Source: Acidobacteriota bacterium
GTDB lineage: Bacteria; Acidobacteriota; Terriglobia; Bryobacterales; JACQDG01
DNA length: 17,932 nucleotides
Reading direction: 5' to 3'
NCBI GenBank assembly: GCA_016201195.1
Contig: JACQDI010000070.1
Span: 1-17,932, forward strand
Below the pieces are notes generated by a model, which worked only from the letters and a program-made list of their open reading frames with translations, ran no database searches and was not told where the DNA came from. The position numbers and the translations under genes are program-made. This document shows, piece by piece, positions 7,388-15,300 of this stretch. How positions within the stretch are numbered: the first letter of the stretch is position 1; the number at the start of each line of letters is the position of its first letter.

Positions 7388-8165
7388 CCCTTCTCGTCCT
7401 GGTTGAATCCGCCGTATAAGAACGTGCGAAGAAACCTCCCGCTCTGCGACGTGCCAAACCCGATGGCCCGCTTCAGATGCCGCTCCAGTCCGTCGAACTT
7501 CAAGTACGAAATCAAGTCGCGGATCCCCGCTGGGCCCAGGCCGGCGATCCAGGGGTCCTGGGACGGGTACAGGATCTCGTAGATCTTAGCCCGCTCGAAA
7601 CCCGCGTCCATCGCGATGGAGGCGCGATCCACAAAGCGCCACGCGGAGCGGGGAAGGACGCGGCGTTCTCCCTCGGCCCGCTCGCGCACGGTGAGCGTGA
7701 TACGCGGGTCCGTCTCGTCGGACACCGGGTACGGGAGGTGGCCGCGCCCGGCGAGCGCGGTGCTGCTGATCGTTTGGGCGGGGACGAACGAGTACCGCAC
7801 CAGGCCGGTGGCGCCTTTGGCCACGGGTCCCTCCATGCGCATGCCCCGGCCCTTGGGGATGTCCCCTTGCCAGCCGAGCCAGACCAGCGTGAATCCCTGG
7901 TCGAGCAGGAAGCGGTCGCCGAAGTGCGCTGCGGTTCGCGGATCCGCCTGTGCTGGCGCTGCGCCCAGGTGGAACCGGGTGAGCAGCCCCTTGTTGCCTC
8001 GGTTCACCACCTCGAACAGAATCGTCCCGTTGGATTTGGCGGGTTTCAAGATGTAGAGATCGGCCGAGAATTCGACCAGCCCCTGCGCGTTGCGCGGCGC
8101 GAGATCCACGTCAGCGATGATGCGGTTCGGGGCCAGTTTCGGGTCGATGGCAAAAGGAGCCTTGC
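7241..8165 (-). pseudogene. Decayed alpha/beta hydrolase-domain gene with internal deletion and frameshift
   Basis: The minus-strand frame open from 8340 to 7267 encodes PFAIDPKLAPNRIIADVDLA, then LVWLGWQGDIP and the serine elbow GFGTSQSGRFLRTF, all hallmarks of large secreted alpha/beta hydrolase-domain proteins. Three lesions show. First, homology begins at PFAIDPK (about 8160), so the signal peptide and first 60 or so residues are missing; the codons beyond it lie on the aldolase promoter and gene. Second, after GGFNQDEKGR the protein jumps straight to YLDQVAAA, the last 45 or so residues, so roughly the whole C-terminal half of the fold, with the rest of the catalytic triad, is deleted. 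Third, a 1-nt loss after RTLAG shifts the frame; restoring it recovers ERYVLPQDLAPLVE and the stop codon at 7243-7241. The family is confident from motifs. The size of the deletion is an estimate from memory of the family length. Confidence 0.78.
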
Positions 8166-8190
8166 ACGCGGTTTCGCTGGCGAGTATAAT
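8162..8190 (+). promoter_or_regulatory. Putative promoter of the aldolase-like gene
   Basis: A perfect -10 TATAAT at 8185-8190 is preceded, with a 17-bp spacer, by TTGCAC at 8162-8167, which shares the leading TTG of the -35 consensus. The left end coincides with the point where hydrolase homology stops on the other strand, so the promoter marks the border of the decayed gene. Confidence 0.6.
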
Positions 8191-8208
8191 CCTCCGCTGT
8201 CGGAGGAG
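8191..8208 (+). promoter_or_regulatory. Hairpin overlapping the aldolase ribosome-binding site
   Basis: CCTCCG (8191-8196), CTGT loop, CGGAGG (8201-8206) is a perfect 6-bp inverted repeat. The right arm is part of the Shine-Dalgarno GGAGGAG (8202-8208), 4 nt before the GTG start. If the message includes the left arm it could hide the ribosome site. If transcription starts near 8197, as the -10 predicts, the left arm is not transcribed and the dyad could be an operator or chance. Confidence 0.5.
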
Positions 8209-8212
8209 CACT

Positions 8213-9172
8213 GTGAAGAAAACGAAAATGAGGTTGTCTTCTTTGTGTCTGTGTCTGATCCTGACCGCCGCCACCGCCGCAGCCCAGACGCCGAAGCGGG
8301 TCAATAAGGCGATCGACCTGCTGGCGCAGGGCCAGCCCATCTACTACACCGGCAGCCACGAAGGGATGGGTGGCAGTTTTGAGGCGGGCGTGAAAATGGC
8401 CCAAACCTGGGCCGACTACATTAACTATGACATGGAGCACGCTCCGTTTGACGTCCCCGCGCTGGCCGAGTTCATGAAGGGGCTGGCGAAAGGCGGGCCG
8501 ACCAAGAGCGGGCATCACACGCCGGCGGTCATTGTCACTCTGCCCACCGATGGCACCGATGAAGCCACCATGCGCGCGAACGCCTGGATGGTCAAACAGG
8601 TGCTTGCCACGGGTATCCACGGCATCCTCCTCTGCCATGCGGATTCACCCGGCGCCGTGAAGGCTTTTGTGGAAGCGGCGCGGTTTCCCACCTCCAGGCT
8701 GGCGGTGAACGAGGGACTTGACGAAGGCCGCCGCGGCGTTCACGGGTCGCCAACTGCGGCGCGGATCTGGGGAGTTTCGGTGAAAGAGTATCAGGAAAAA
8801 GCGGACGTTTGGCCTCTCAACCCCAACGGCGAATTGCTGCTGGGCCTCAAGGTAGAAGACAAACGGGCGCTCGCCAACGTGGAGGAGAGCCTCAAGGTTC
8901 CCGGAATCGCCTTCGCCGAGTGGGGCCCGGGGGACATGGCGCTCTCGCTCGGCGTCACCGGGGCGCTCGCCGGAGGTTCGATGCCGACCCCGATGCGGGA
9001 GGCGCGGGCCAAGGTGTTCGCCGCTTGCAAGGCTCGCAAAATCTTTTTCCTGAATTCGGTTCGCCCCAACGACGTGATCGAGATGATCCAGGAAGGGGTC
9101 ATGATCGGGTCGGGGGGCCCCGAGGCCGCGGAAATCGGTCGCAAGTTTAGCAAGCGGCCCATGCCGTGGTAG
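8213..9172 (+). CDS. HpcH/HpaI aldolase-like protein with signal peptide
   Basis: A 319-residue member of the HpcH/HpaI aldolase/citrate lyase barrel family, whose classic members are metal-dependent cytosolic aldolases that split 4-hydroxy-2-oxo acids into pyruvate and an aldehyde. The GTG at 8213 is chosen for the strong GGAGGAG site and because it opens a signal peptide (MKKTKMRLSSLCLCLILTAA, then TAAAQ). Family landmarks: DMEHAPFD (73-80), with H76 matching the catalytic histidine of E. coli HpaI; metal ligands E215 in LKVEDKRA and D241 in GPGDMALSLG. The spot where HpaI has its pyruvate-binding arginine (usually VR.P) reads VTLPTDG here, so T109 appears to replace Arg. The export signal and the lost arginine make ordinary aldolase activity doubtful. 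The frame is open upstream to 8090, but that part overlaps the promoter. The neighbour downstream is a TonB-dependent receptor with its own promoter. Confidence 0.85.
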   Translation: MKKTKMRLSSLCLCLILTAATAAAQTPKRVNKAIDLLAQGQPIYYTGSHEGMGGSFEAGVKMAQTWADYINYDMEHAPFDVPALAEFMKGLAKGGPTKSGHHTPAVIVTLPTDGTDEATMRANAWMVKQVLATGIHGILLCHADSPGAVKAFVEAARFPTSRLAVNEGLDEGRRGVHGSPTAARIWGVSVKEYQEKADVWPLNPNGELLLGLKVEDKRALANVEESLKVPGIAFAEWGPGDMALSLGVTGALAGGSMPTPMREARAKVFAACKARKIFFLNSVRPNDVIEMIQEGVMIGSGGPEAAEIGRKFSKRPMPW

Positions 9173-9179
9173 GACCTCC

Positions 9180-9194
9180 AGACCACGATGGTCT
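9180..9194. terminator. Hairpin after the aldolase-like gene
   Basis: AGACCA, loop CGA, TGGTCT: a perfect 6-bp stem starting 8 nt after the stop codon. No T-run follows, so it may act as a weak terminator or an mRNA 3'-end structure. The rest of the gap to the next promoter (9195-9343) shows no gene. Confidence 0.35.
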
Positions 9195-9343
9195 ACAGGC
9201 ACGCGTCGAATCGTATTCTAGCAATACCATTATACTAGGGCGTGCCGGGTAGGGTTGGCCTTGAACGGTGAGCAGTGGAAGCCGGGCTTACCAGCGCAGT
9301 CACCCGACGTTCTCCCAGCCAAACCGGAACTTTTCACTTTGCG

Positions 9344-9372
9344 TTGACAAACTGTGGACAATTTTTGATATT
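9344..9372 (+). promoter_or_regulatory. Sigma-70-type promoter of the second receptor
   Basis: A perfect -35 TTGACA (9344-9349), a 17-bp spacer, and GATATT (9367-9372; 4 of 6 matches to TATAAT). The predicted transcript would have a leader of about 45 nt carrying the GGGGGAG ribosome site at 9414-9420. Confidence 0.65.
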
Positions 9373-9422
9373 GCTCCTGTTCCTTGTTAGGCTCTCCACC
9401 AAGAGCAGATAAAGGGGGAGAT

Positions 9423-12400
9423 ATGTTGAGGCATCTTAAAGGGACGCTGTCCATTCTCATCACAGCGACGGTTCTGCCGCTTGGCGCGCAGAACTTTGGA
9501 GAGATCACCGGCACGGTCACCGACTCCACGGGAGCCGTGATCACGGGCGCCGGGGTCACCGTCATCAGCACGGCGACCAATCAGGTTCGCCGGGCGACCA
9601 CCAACGAAACCGGCAACTACTCGGTGCCGTTCCTGGTCCCGGGCCTGTATGACGTTCGCGCCGAAAGTCCCGGGTTCAAAGCCTCCACGCGCAAGGAGGT
9701 CAATTTGCAGGTGGGCGCCGTTGCGCGGATTGACTTCAACATGGAGGTCGGCGAAATCAGCCAGCAGATTGAGGTCAGCGGGGGAGCGTCGCTGCTCACG
9801 ACGGAGACGGTCGCGCTGGGCACGGTGATTGAGAACAAGCGGATCATCGATCTGCCGCTCAACGGGCGCAACTATCTTCAACTCGTCACGTTGAGCCCGA
9901 ATGTGACCACGGAGGGCGGCGCCGGCGGGGCGGGCGGTTTGCAGGGGGGCGCGCGCAGTTCGACCTCCCTCTCGATCGCGGGGCAGCGCCTGGAATTCAA
10001 TCGCTACACGCTCGATGGCGTCGAAAACACCGACCCGAACTTCAACTCGTACATCATCCAGCCTTCCGTGGACGCGCTCCAGGAGTTCAAAGTTCAGACC
10101 GGCGTCTACTCGGCCGAGTTCGGCCGCGGGGCGTCGCAGATCAATGTGACCACCAAGGCCGGCTCCAATCAGTTCCATGGCGTGGCCTACGAATTTCTCC
10201 GGAACTCCGCGCTGGACGCCCGGCAATGGCTGCAGTCGCAAGGGCAGAAGAACCCGTTCCGCCGCAACCAGTATGGCTTCACTCTGGGCGGCCCGGTCGA
10301 GATCCCCAAGGTCTTCAAGGGCAAGGACAAGCTCTTCTTCATGTCGAACTTCGAGGAACTCCGGGATCGCACCACAACGCAGACCTCCGCCTCGGTGGCC
10401 ACGACCGCGATGCGCAATGGCGACTTCTCCGGCCAGGGCCGCATTCTCTATGATCCTCTGTCGCGGGCTTACAACGCCAATGGAATCGCCGTGTCGGCGA
10501 CGCCGTTTTCCGGAAACGTGGTCCCTCCGGCCCGCCTGAATCCGGTCTCGCTGAAACTGCTCGAGTTCTACCCCGCGCAGACGGTGCCCGGCAATAACCT
10601 CGTCCGCAATTTCACTCGTAACGCCCAGGCGCCGACGGACTCAGACCAGTTCAACCAGCGTATCGACTGGATCGAGAACAGCAAGTCGAGCTGGTTTGGC
10701 CGCTTCAGTTGGGGAAGCGATCTGCAGTTGCCGGCTGCGACCTTCCTGACCGACTCGCAGCGAATCGCAACCACGGTCCGCCAGGGGATGCTGTCGAACA
10801 CACGGATTCTGAACACCTCCACGGTCAACGAAGCTCGATTTGCGTGGAACCAGTTCAACAACGACCTAGTCGGGTATTTCGCCAATACTCGGGATGTGGA
10901 GGCGGGGCTGGCCATCCCCGGCTTGTTTGCGGCCAGCCCGCTGGCCTACGGCGTCCCCGCCATCGGTCTGGGGGGCGGCATCAGCGGCTTCGGCGGCGTG
11001 ACCCCCTGGGTCACGCGCGATGACACGTTCCAGTTCATGGACAACCTTTCCATCGTTCGAGGCCGGCACACGATCAAGATCGGGGCCGAGATTCGCCGCG
11101 ATCGCTACAACCAGTTCGGCAACCAGAAGGCCACCGGCGAGTTTCTGTTCGACGGCCAGGCCACGTTCGATCCCGCCAACCGCAACGCGACCGGTTTCAT
11201 CTTCGCCGACTACATGCTGGGCCTGCCTTCCCAGTCCGCCCGCGTGGTGGCCATGGCCGACGCCCTGCTCCGCCGCAGCTCCTACTACGGCTACATTCAG
11301 GATGACTGGAAGATCACGCCGAAACTGACGCTGAACATCGGTTTGCGCTACGAAAACGCGCGCCCCTGGCACGACAAGTACCGGGGCATCATCAATGTCC
11401 AGTTGTTCGATCCGGGCGTCGGCCCCAACGGCATCCTGGCCAACACCAAGGTCCCCATCCTCACCCGGCCCGGGGAAGGTGATTTCTACCAGGGCCTGAA
11501 CTTCCACTTCGCCGACGGGCAGCTCACGCAGGCCGGCGACCAGTACATGGGCCGCAGCCTGGTCGACCCCGACAACAACAACTTTGCGCCGCGCATTGGC
11601 TTGTCCTACAGCCCGACCAGCCGCTGGACGATCCGGGCCGGCGCCGGCGTCTTCTACGTGCAGGACAGCGGCAACCCGGTTTTTGATATGGCCCGCAACC
11701 AGGCCGGCCGCGACTTGTTCATTACCAATATAGAGCAACGGAACGCCAGCCTGAGCGATCCGTGGGCCTTCGAGCGCCAGACCGCCACGTGCACCGGGTG
11801 GAGCGGCGCCTGCCTCGGGGCGCCCCAGATTCTGGGCAACATTCAGGGCATGCGCACGCCGTATGTCGACCAGTGGCTGTTCAACATCCAGCGTGAGATC
11901 ACGAAGAACCTGGTGCTCGAAGCCGGTTACCAGGGCAACGAAGGCCACAAAGTGGAGCGGTTCCGCGTTTACAACCAGCCCATCCTCAAGACCGGGCCGA
12001 CTGACTCCCGGACCGTCGTGCAGCGCCAGCCTTGGCCCGCCTTCGGCCGGATCCAGGAGGTGGATGGTCTCGACAACTCCAATTACCATGCCCTGAGCGC
12101 GAAGCTGACGCAGCGGTTCAGCAAGGGGCTGACGTACCTGATCGGCTTCACCTGGTCGAAGGCCATCGACGGCGGCAGCGCGATTCGCACCAACTCCGGC
12201 GACACTCTGTGGCCGACCAACAGCTACAACTTGAGAGCCGAGCGCGGGTTGTCGCAATTCAATGTGGGCCGGCGCTTCGTGGCTTCTTACGTCTACGAAC
12301 TACCCTTTGGAGCGGGCAAGCCCCTGGCGAACCAGGGCGTGATCGCCAAGATCGCCGGCGGCTGGCAGCTTGGCGGAATCGTGACGCTGGCCGATGGCGC

Positions 12401-12806
12401 GCCGCTGAACGGCTCCCAGCTCGGCGACACTGCCGCCCTCAACACCCTGGGCAACCAGCCGGATGCGACCGGGATCAGTCCGATCCCGAGTGACCGTTCG
12501 GTGAGCAAGTTCTGGAACATCGCCGCAATCAATGTCACCAGCCCGGAGCTGAGCTGGCGGCCGGGCAACATGGGCAGGAACACGCTCACGAAACCGGGAA
12601 CGCGGCTGGGGGACCTGTCGCTGGCCAGGAACATACGGATTCACGAAAGCCACTCGCTGAACGTCCGATTTGAGGCCTTCAACGCCGCCAATCATCCCAA
12701 CTGGAACTCCCCTAGCTCCGATGCGCGCAGCCCCTCCACGTTCGGTGTCATCACCTCGGCCCGAACCATGCGGCAGTTGCAGTTCGGCCTGAAATACGCG
12801 TTCTGA
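9423..12806 (+). CDS. Oar-like TonB-dependent receptor with carboxypeptidase-regulatory domain
   Basis: Outer-membrane receptor of 1127 residues. The ATG at 9423 follows a GGGGGAG ribosome site by 2 nt and opens a signal peptide (MLRHLKGTLSILITATVLPL, then GAQ). The frame extends to 9384, but that adds 13 residues upstream of the ribosome site. Domains: carboxypeptidase-regulatory-like sandwich (about 25-118, GNYSVPFLVPGLYDVRAESPG), plug region with IENKRIIDLPLNGRNY (136-151), then a large beta barrel ending in LQFGLKYAF with the terminal aromatic residue. A cysteine pair in the barrel (TATCTGWSGACLG) may form a disulfide in an outer loop. Compared with the receptor at 768, motif order and length are alike, but the sequences differ too much for a recent duplication. 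No SusD-like gene follows; the next gene is convergent. The substrate is not predictable from sequence. Confidence 0.92.
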   Translation: MLRHLKGTLSILITATVLPLGAQNFGEITGTVTDSTGAVITGAGVTVISTATNQVRRATTNETGNYSVPFLVPGLYDVRAESPGFKASTRKEVNLQVGAVARIDFNMEVGEISQQIEVSGGASLLTTETVALGTVIENKRIIDLPLNGRNYLQLVTLSPNVTTEGGAGGAGGLQGGARSSTSLSIAGQRLEFNRYTLDGVENTDPNFNSYIIQPSVDALQEFKVQTGVYSAEFGRGASQINVTTKAGSNQFHGVAYEFLRNSALDARQWLQSQGQKNPFRRNQYGFTLGGPVEIPKVFKGKDKLFFMSNFEELRDRTTTQTSASVATTAMRNGDFSGQGRILYDPLSRAYNANGIAVSATPFSGNVVPPARLNPVSLKLLEFYPAQTVPGNNLVRNFTRNAQAPTDSDQFNQRIDWIENSKSSWFGRFSWGSDLQLPAATFLTDSQRIATTVRQGMLSNTRILNTSTVNEARFAWNQFNNDLVGYFANTRDVEAGLAIPGLFAASPLAYGVPAIGLGGGISGFGGVTPWVTRDDTFQFMDNLSIVRGRHTIKIGAEIRRDRYNQFGNQKATGEFLFDGQATFDPANRNATGFIFADYMLGLPSQSARVVAMADALLRRSSYYGYIQDDWKITPKLTLNIGLRYENARPWHDKYRGIINVQLFDPGVGPNGILANTKVPILTRPGEGDFYQGLNFHFADGQLTQAGDQYMGRSLVDPDNNNFAPRIGLSYSPTSRWTIRAGAGVFYVQDSGNPVFDMARNQAGRDLFITNIEQRNASLSDPWAFERQTATCTGWSGACLGAPQILGNIQGMRTPYVDQWLFNIQREITKNLVLEAGYQGNEGHKVERFRVYNQPILKTGPTDSRTVVQRQPWPAFGRIQEVDGLDNSNYHALSAKLTQRFSKGLTYLIGFTWSKAIDGGSAIRTNSGDTLWPTNSYNLRAERGLSQFNVGRRFVASYVYELPFGAGKPLANQGVIAKIAGGWQLGGIVTLADGAPLNGSQLGDTAALNTLGNQPDATGISPIPSDRSVSKFWNIAAINVTSPELSWRPGNMGRNTLTKPGTRLGDLSLARNIRIHESHSLNVRFEAFNAANHPNWNSPSSDARSPSTFGVITSARTMRQLQFGLKYAF

Positions 12807-12832
12807 AACAAGAAAGCCGACCGGACTGCGTT

Positions 12833-12851
12833 CCGCAGCATGAAGCTGCGG
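12833..12851. terminator. Hairpin between convergent genes
   Basis: CCGCAGC, loop ATGAA, GCTGCGG: a perfect 7-bp GC-rich stem in the 67-bp gap between the receptor stop (12806) and the convergent secretin stop (12874). It could terminate transcription from both sides. No T-run is present on either strand. Confidence 0.5.
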
Positions 12852-12873
12852 CCCATCCAACACTGACAACCTA

Positions 12874-14472
12874 TTACAGCCCTCCCACCGGCCTTAACTC
12901 GCTGCCAAAATAGAACGCGAGCGGCGCTGCCTGCTCGGCTGGGGGTGCGATCGTCAGCCGCGGGGTAATGGCGATCAACAGCTCGTTCTGATCGATCTGG
13001 TAGGTGTTCTGGCGCCACAACGAGCCGATGAAGGGAAGCTGGGAGAGGCCGGCCACGCCGCTCTGGGTGCGCGCGGACTGGGCCACGGCCAGCCCCGACA
13101 CGATGCTCGTTTCGCCTTCCTTCAGCCGCACCGCGGAGTTGAACTTGCGGTCGGAGATCACCGGAATGCCGTTCAGGCTGGCGCCGCTGAGCAGCCGGAA
13201 CTCGGCCTCGATAGTGAGCGACACCTCCTCCAGGTCATGGATCCGCGGGGTCACCTTCAGCACGAGGCCCAGGTCCTCGAAGGTGAAGGAGGGAAACGGC
13301 TGGCGGTATTGACCGCTGTTCTGCAGGTTTTGGATCTGGTCGGTGATGACGACGGGAGAAAACAGGGCGTTGACGATGGGATACTTGTCCCCGATGTGCA
13401 TGCTGGCGGGTAGGCCGTCGGTGGCCCGGATGCGGAAGCTGGTGAGCAATTGGGAGTCCGAGCGGGTTCGGTTCGCTTGAAAGGCCGGGTCCGCAACCTG
13501 GACGCCGAAGATGGTCTGCCCGCCGCCCACGGTAAACAGGCCCGAAGATCCGGGCGTGGCGGGAAAGCTGGTGGGCAAGGTAAGACCGAGGTTGGCGAGG
13601 CTGCTCTTGCTCGCGGCGATCAGCTCGATCTCGATCATGACTTCGCCGCGCCGCCGGGAAAGATCCTCATACAGCAGCCGGGCCATGTGAACCTTGGTCA
13701 CGGTGTCGCGTAAGTACACCTGGCGCCGCGCCGCGTCCACCGCCAGCCGCTTGATGTCGAGGGCCTGCTGCACGGCGCGGCCGACTTCGTTCGCTTCCTC
13801 CACGCTAATGACCTGGGGGATGGGCAACAGCGTGGCCATCATCGGCTCGAACTCGTTGCGCTTTGGCGGGGTGTCCTTGGCCACCAGGGCCACGCGCTCG
13901 TGGATGGGCGCCAGGAACGTGCCGGTCACCGCCCTCAGGGAGCGGAAGGCCTCGCGGACCTCGGCATTCTCCAGGTGAAACTGGAAGGGGGAGCCGGGGG
14001 TGAAATCGGGGTCGAAGACTACTTCCAGCCCGTAGGCGCGCGCCACCTGCTGCCAGACTTCGTGGGTGTTTCCCTTAAGGTGAAAACTGCGTGCTCCCGG
14101 CTTGGGCTTCAGCTCGATCGGCTCGGCCGCCTGCTCCGCCTCGCGGACTTCGGCGGTGGTAGGAGGCGCCGGCTCCGCCTTCTGCGGGGACGATTGACGG
14201 GCTTGGAGGTACGGGTTCTCCGGGTCGAGCGCGAGCGCTTCGTCCAGCCGGTCGAGAGCGGCCAGGCTCTGGGCGGCGCGCACCTGGAGCCGGACAGCGT
14301 CGAAGCGATATTTCTCCTGCTGCGGGCGCAAGCCGGCCGCGCGGGTATACAGCGTATAGGCCCTCAGATCGTCGCCCTGCCGCTCGGCGCGCCGCGCGTC
14401 GCGGGCCAACCGTCCCGCCTCATCGGCCCAACCCGCCACGGCCAGAGACAACAGTAGGGCGAGAGTCCGCAC
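12874..14472 (-). CDS. Secretin family protein (GspD/PilQ-like) with TPR-like N-terminus
   Basis: Outer-membrane secretin, the ring-forming channel type used by type II secretion and type IV pili. With the GTG at 14472 as start it has 532 residues and a signal peptide (MRTLALLLSLAVAGWA). A helical TPR-like stretch (about 19-90) is followed by an Ala/Pro/Glu-rich linker, an STN/N0-like domain (about 128-198, SFHLKGNTHEVWQQVARAYG), an N1-like domain (about 208-275) and the secretin core (about 278-505). The core ends in the family signature: DRKFNSAVRLKEGETSIVSG, then GLSQLPFIGSLW and LLIAITPRL. The frame is open to 14550 (TTG), but those codons read through an intergenic repeat. Neither start has a good ribosome site. 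No pilus or type II secretion partner genes are adjacent, so its system is unknown. It lies downstream of, and on the same strand as, the histidine kinase/regulator pair. Confidence 0.88.
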   Translation of the reverse strand: MRTLALLLSLAVAGWADEAGRLARDARRAERQGDDLRAYTLYTRAAGLRPQQEKYRFDAVRLQVRAAQSLAALDRLDEALALDPENPYLQARQSSPQKAEPAPPTTAEVREAEQAAEPIELKPKPGARSFHLKGNTHEVWQQVARAYGLEVVFDPDFTPGSPFQFHLENAEVREAFRSLRAVTGTFLAPIHERVALVAKDTPPKRNEFEPMMATLLPIPQVISVEEANEVGRAVQQALDIKRLAVDAARRQVYLRDTVTKVHMARLLYEDLSRRRGEVMIEIELIAASKSSLANLGLTLPTSFPATPGSSGLFTVGGGQTIFGVQVADPAFQANRTRSDSQLLTSFRIRATDGLPASMHIGDKYPIVNALFSPVVITDQIQNLQNSGQYRQPFPSFTFEDLGLVLKVTPRIHDLEEVSLTIEAEFRLLSGASLNGIPVISDRKFNSAVRLKEGETSIVSGLAVAQSARTQSGVAGLSQLPFIGSLWRQNTYQIDQNELLIAITPRLTIAPPAEQAAPLAFYFGSELRPVGGL

Positions 14473-14519
14473 AAATGGTTTGACGAAGGAAGCCGGGAAG
14501 GCGTGCAGGCAAAACCGTC

Positions 14520-14604
14520 TCACGCCACGCAAAGGAGGCAAAGGGCGCAAAGAAAACCTTTGCGAGGTCTTTGCGTCTTGGAGGTCCTTTGCGTCTTAGC
14601 GTGA
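14520..14604. repeat. 85-bp imperfect inverted repeat built of GCAAAG/CTTTGC units
   Basis: The left arm starts with TCACGC (14520) and contains three GCAAAG units (14529, 14538, 14547). The right arm contains three CTTTGCG units (14558, 14569, 14587) and ends in GCGTGA (14604), the reverse complement of the left end. The centre is near 14555. It fills most of the gap between the response regulator and the secretin gene. I recognise this CTTTGCG/ACGCAAAG text as a dispersed repeat in many bacterial genomes, from memory. It could form a long hairpin in the mRNA and separate expression of the two genes. Confidence 0.8.
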
Positions 14605-14609
14605 AAGCT

Positions 14610-15275
14610 TTACGGCCCGATCGGAATCTTGATGATCTTCTTCTGAATCGCGTACTGCACCAGGTGCGCCTTGTTGTGGATGTCGAGCTTGCGCATCAGG
14701 TTGAACTTGTGGGCCTCCACGGTCTTCACGCTGAGGTTCAGGCCGGAGGCGATCTCCTTGACCGATTCGCCTTCGGCGAGGAACTTGAGGATCTCCTTCT
14801 CGCGGGTGGTGAGCGTGGCGAAGCGGGGCTGGCGGTGGGCGGTCTTGATGCGGGAGCGGAAGTCGTCCACCAGTTGCGAGAGCATGCGCGGGCTGAGGTA
14901 ACTGCCGCCCTTGTGGACGTCGCGGATGGCAGCCAGAAGCTGCTGCGCCGGGCTGTCCTTGAGCACGTAGCCGCTGGCGCCCACCTCCATGCACTGGACC
15001 AGGTAATCCTCATCGTCGTACATGGTCAGGAACAGGATCTTCGTGTCCGGCCGGGCCTTCTTGATCTGCCGGGTCGCCTCGAAACTGCTCAGGCCCGGCA
15101 TGCCGATATCCATCAGCACCAGGTCGGGGCGCAGCTCGGTGATTTTCTCTACAGCCTCGGTTCCGTTCGCCGCTTCCCCGACGATGTCCAGGTCGGATTC
15201 GGCTGAGAGCAGGGTGCGTATTCCCTGCCGGAACAGAGTGTGATCATCGGTGAGCAGGATACGAATCTTGGCCAT
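14610..15275 (-). CDS. NarL/FixJ-family response regulator
   Basis: Cytoplasmic transcription factor of 221 residues. The receiver domain (1-120) has the acidic pair D10-D11, phospho-acceptor D56 in VLMDIGMPG, switch T84 and K106. The LuxR-type helix-turn-helix (about 153-210) shows LTTREKEILKFLAEGES, KEIASGLNLSVKTVEAHK and the recognition helix. The ATG at 15275 has a GAGGAG ribosome site about 6 nt upstream. It begins 25 nt after the histidine kinase stop codon on the same strand, so the two form an operon and a cognate two-component pair. All key residues are intact. Target genes are unknown; the secretin gene next in line is a candidate. Confidence 0.95.
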   Translation of the reverse strand: MAKIRILLTDDHTLFRQGIRTLLSAESDLDIVGEAANGTEAVEKITELRPDLVLMDIGMPGLSSFEATRQIKKARPDTKILFLTMYDDEDYLVQCMEVGASGYVLKDSPAQQLLAAIRDVHKGGSYLSPRMLSQLVDDFRSRIKTAHRQPRFATLTTREKEILKFLAEGESVKEIASGLNLSVKTVEAHKFNLMRKLDIHNKAHLVQYAIQKKIIKIPIGP

Positions 15276-15300
15276 GGCTACTCCTCAACTCCGCAGGACC

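Noticed and set aside
7477..8307. Plus-strand open frame of 276 codons over the decayed hydrolase
   Set aside because: Composition is typical of a shadow frame, and the minus strand carries clear hydrolase motifs.
9220..9240. TATAAT-like hexamer on the minus strand in the gap before the second receptor
   Set aside because: No minus-strand gene follows that it could serve; probably chance in a short AT-rich patch.
10866..12257. Long minus-strand open frame of 463 codons opposite the second receptor
   Set aside because: Same GC-rich shadow pattern; the plus-strand receptor explains this DNA.
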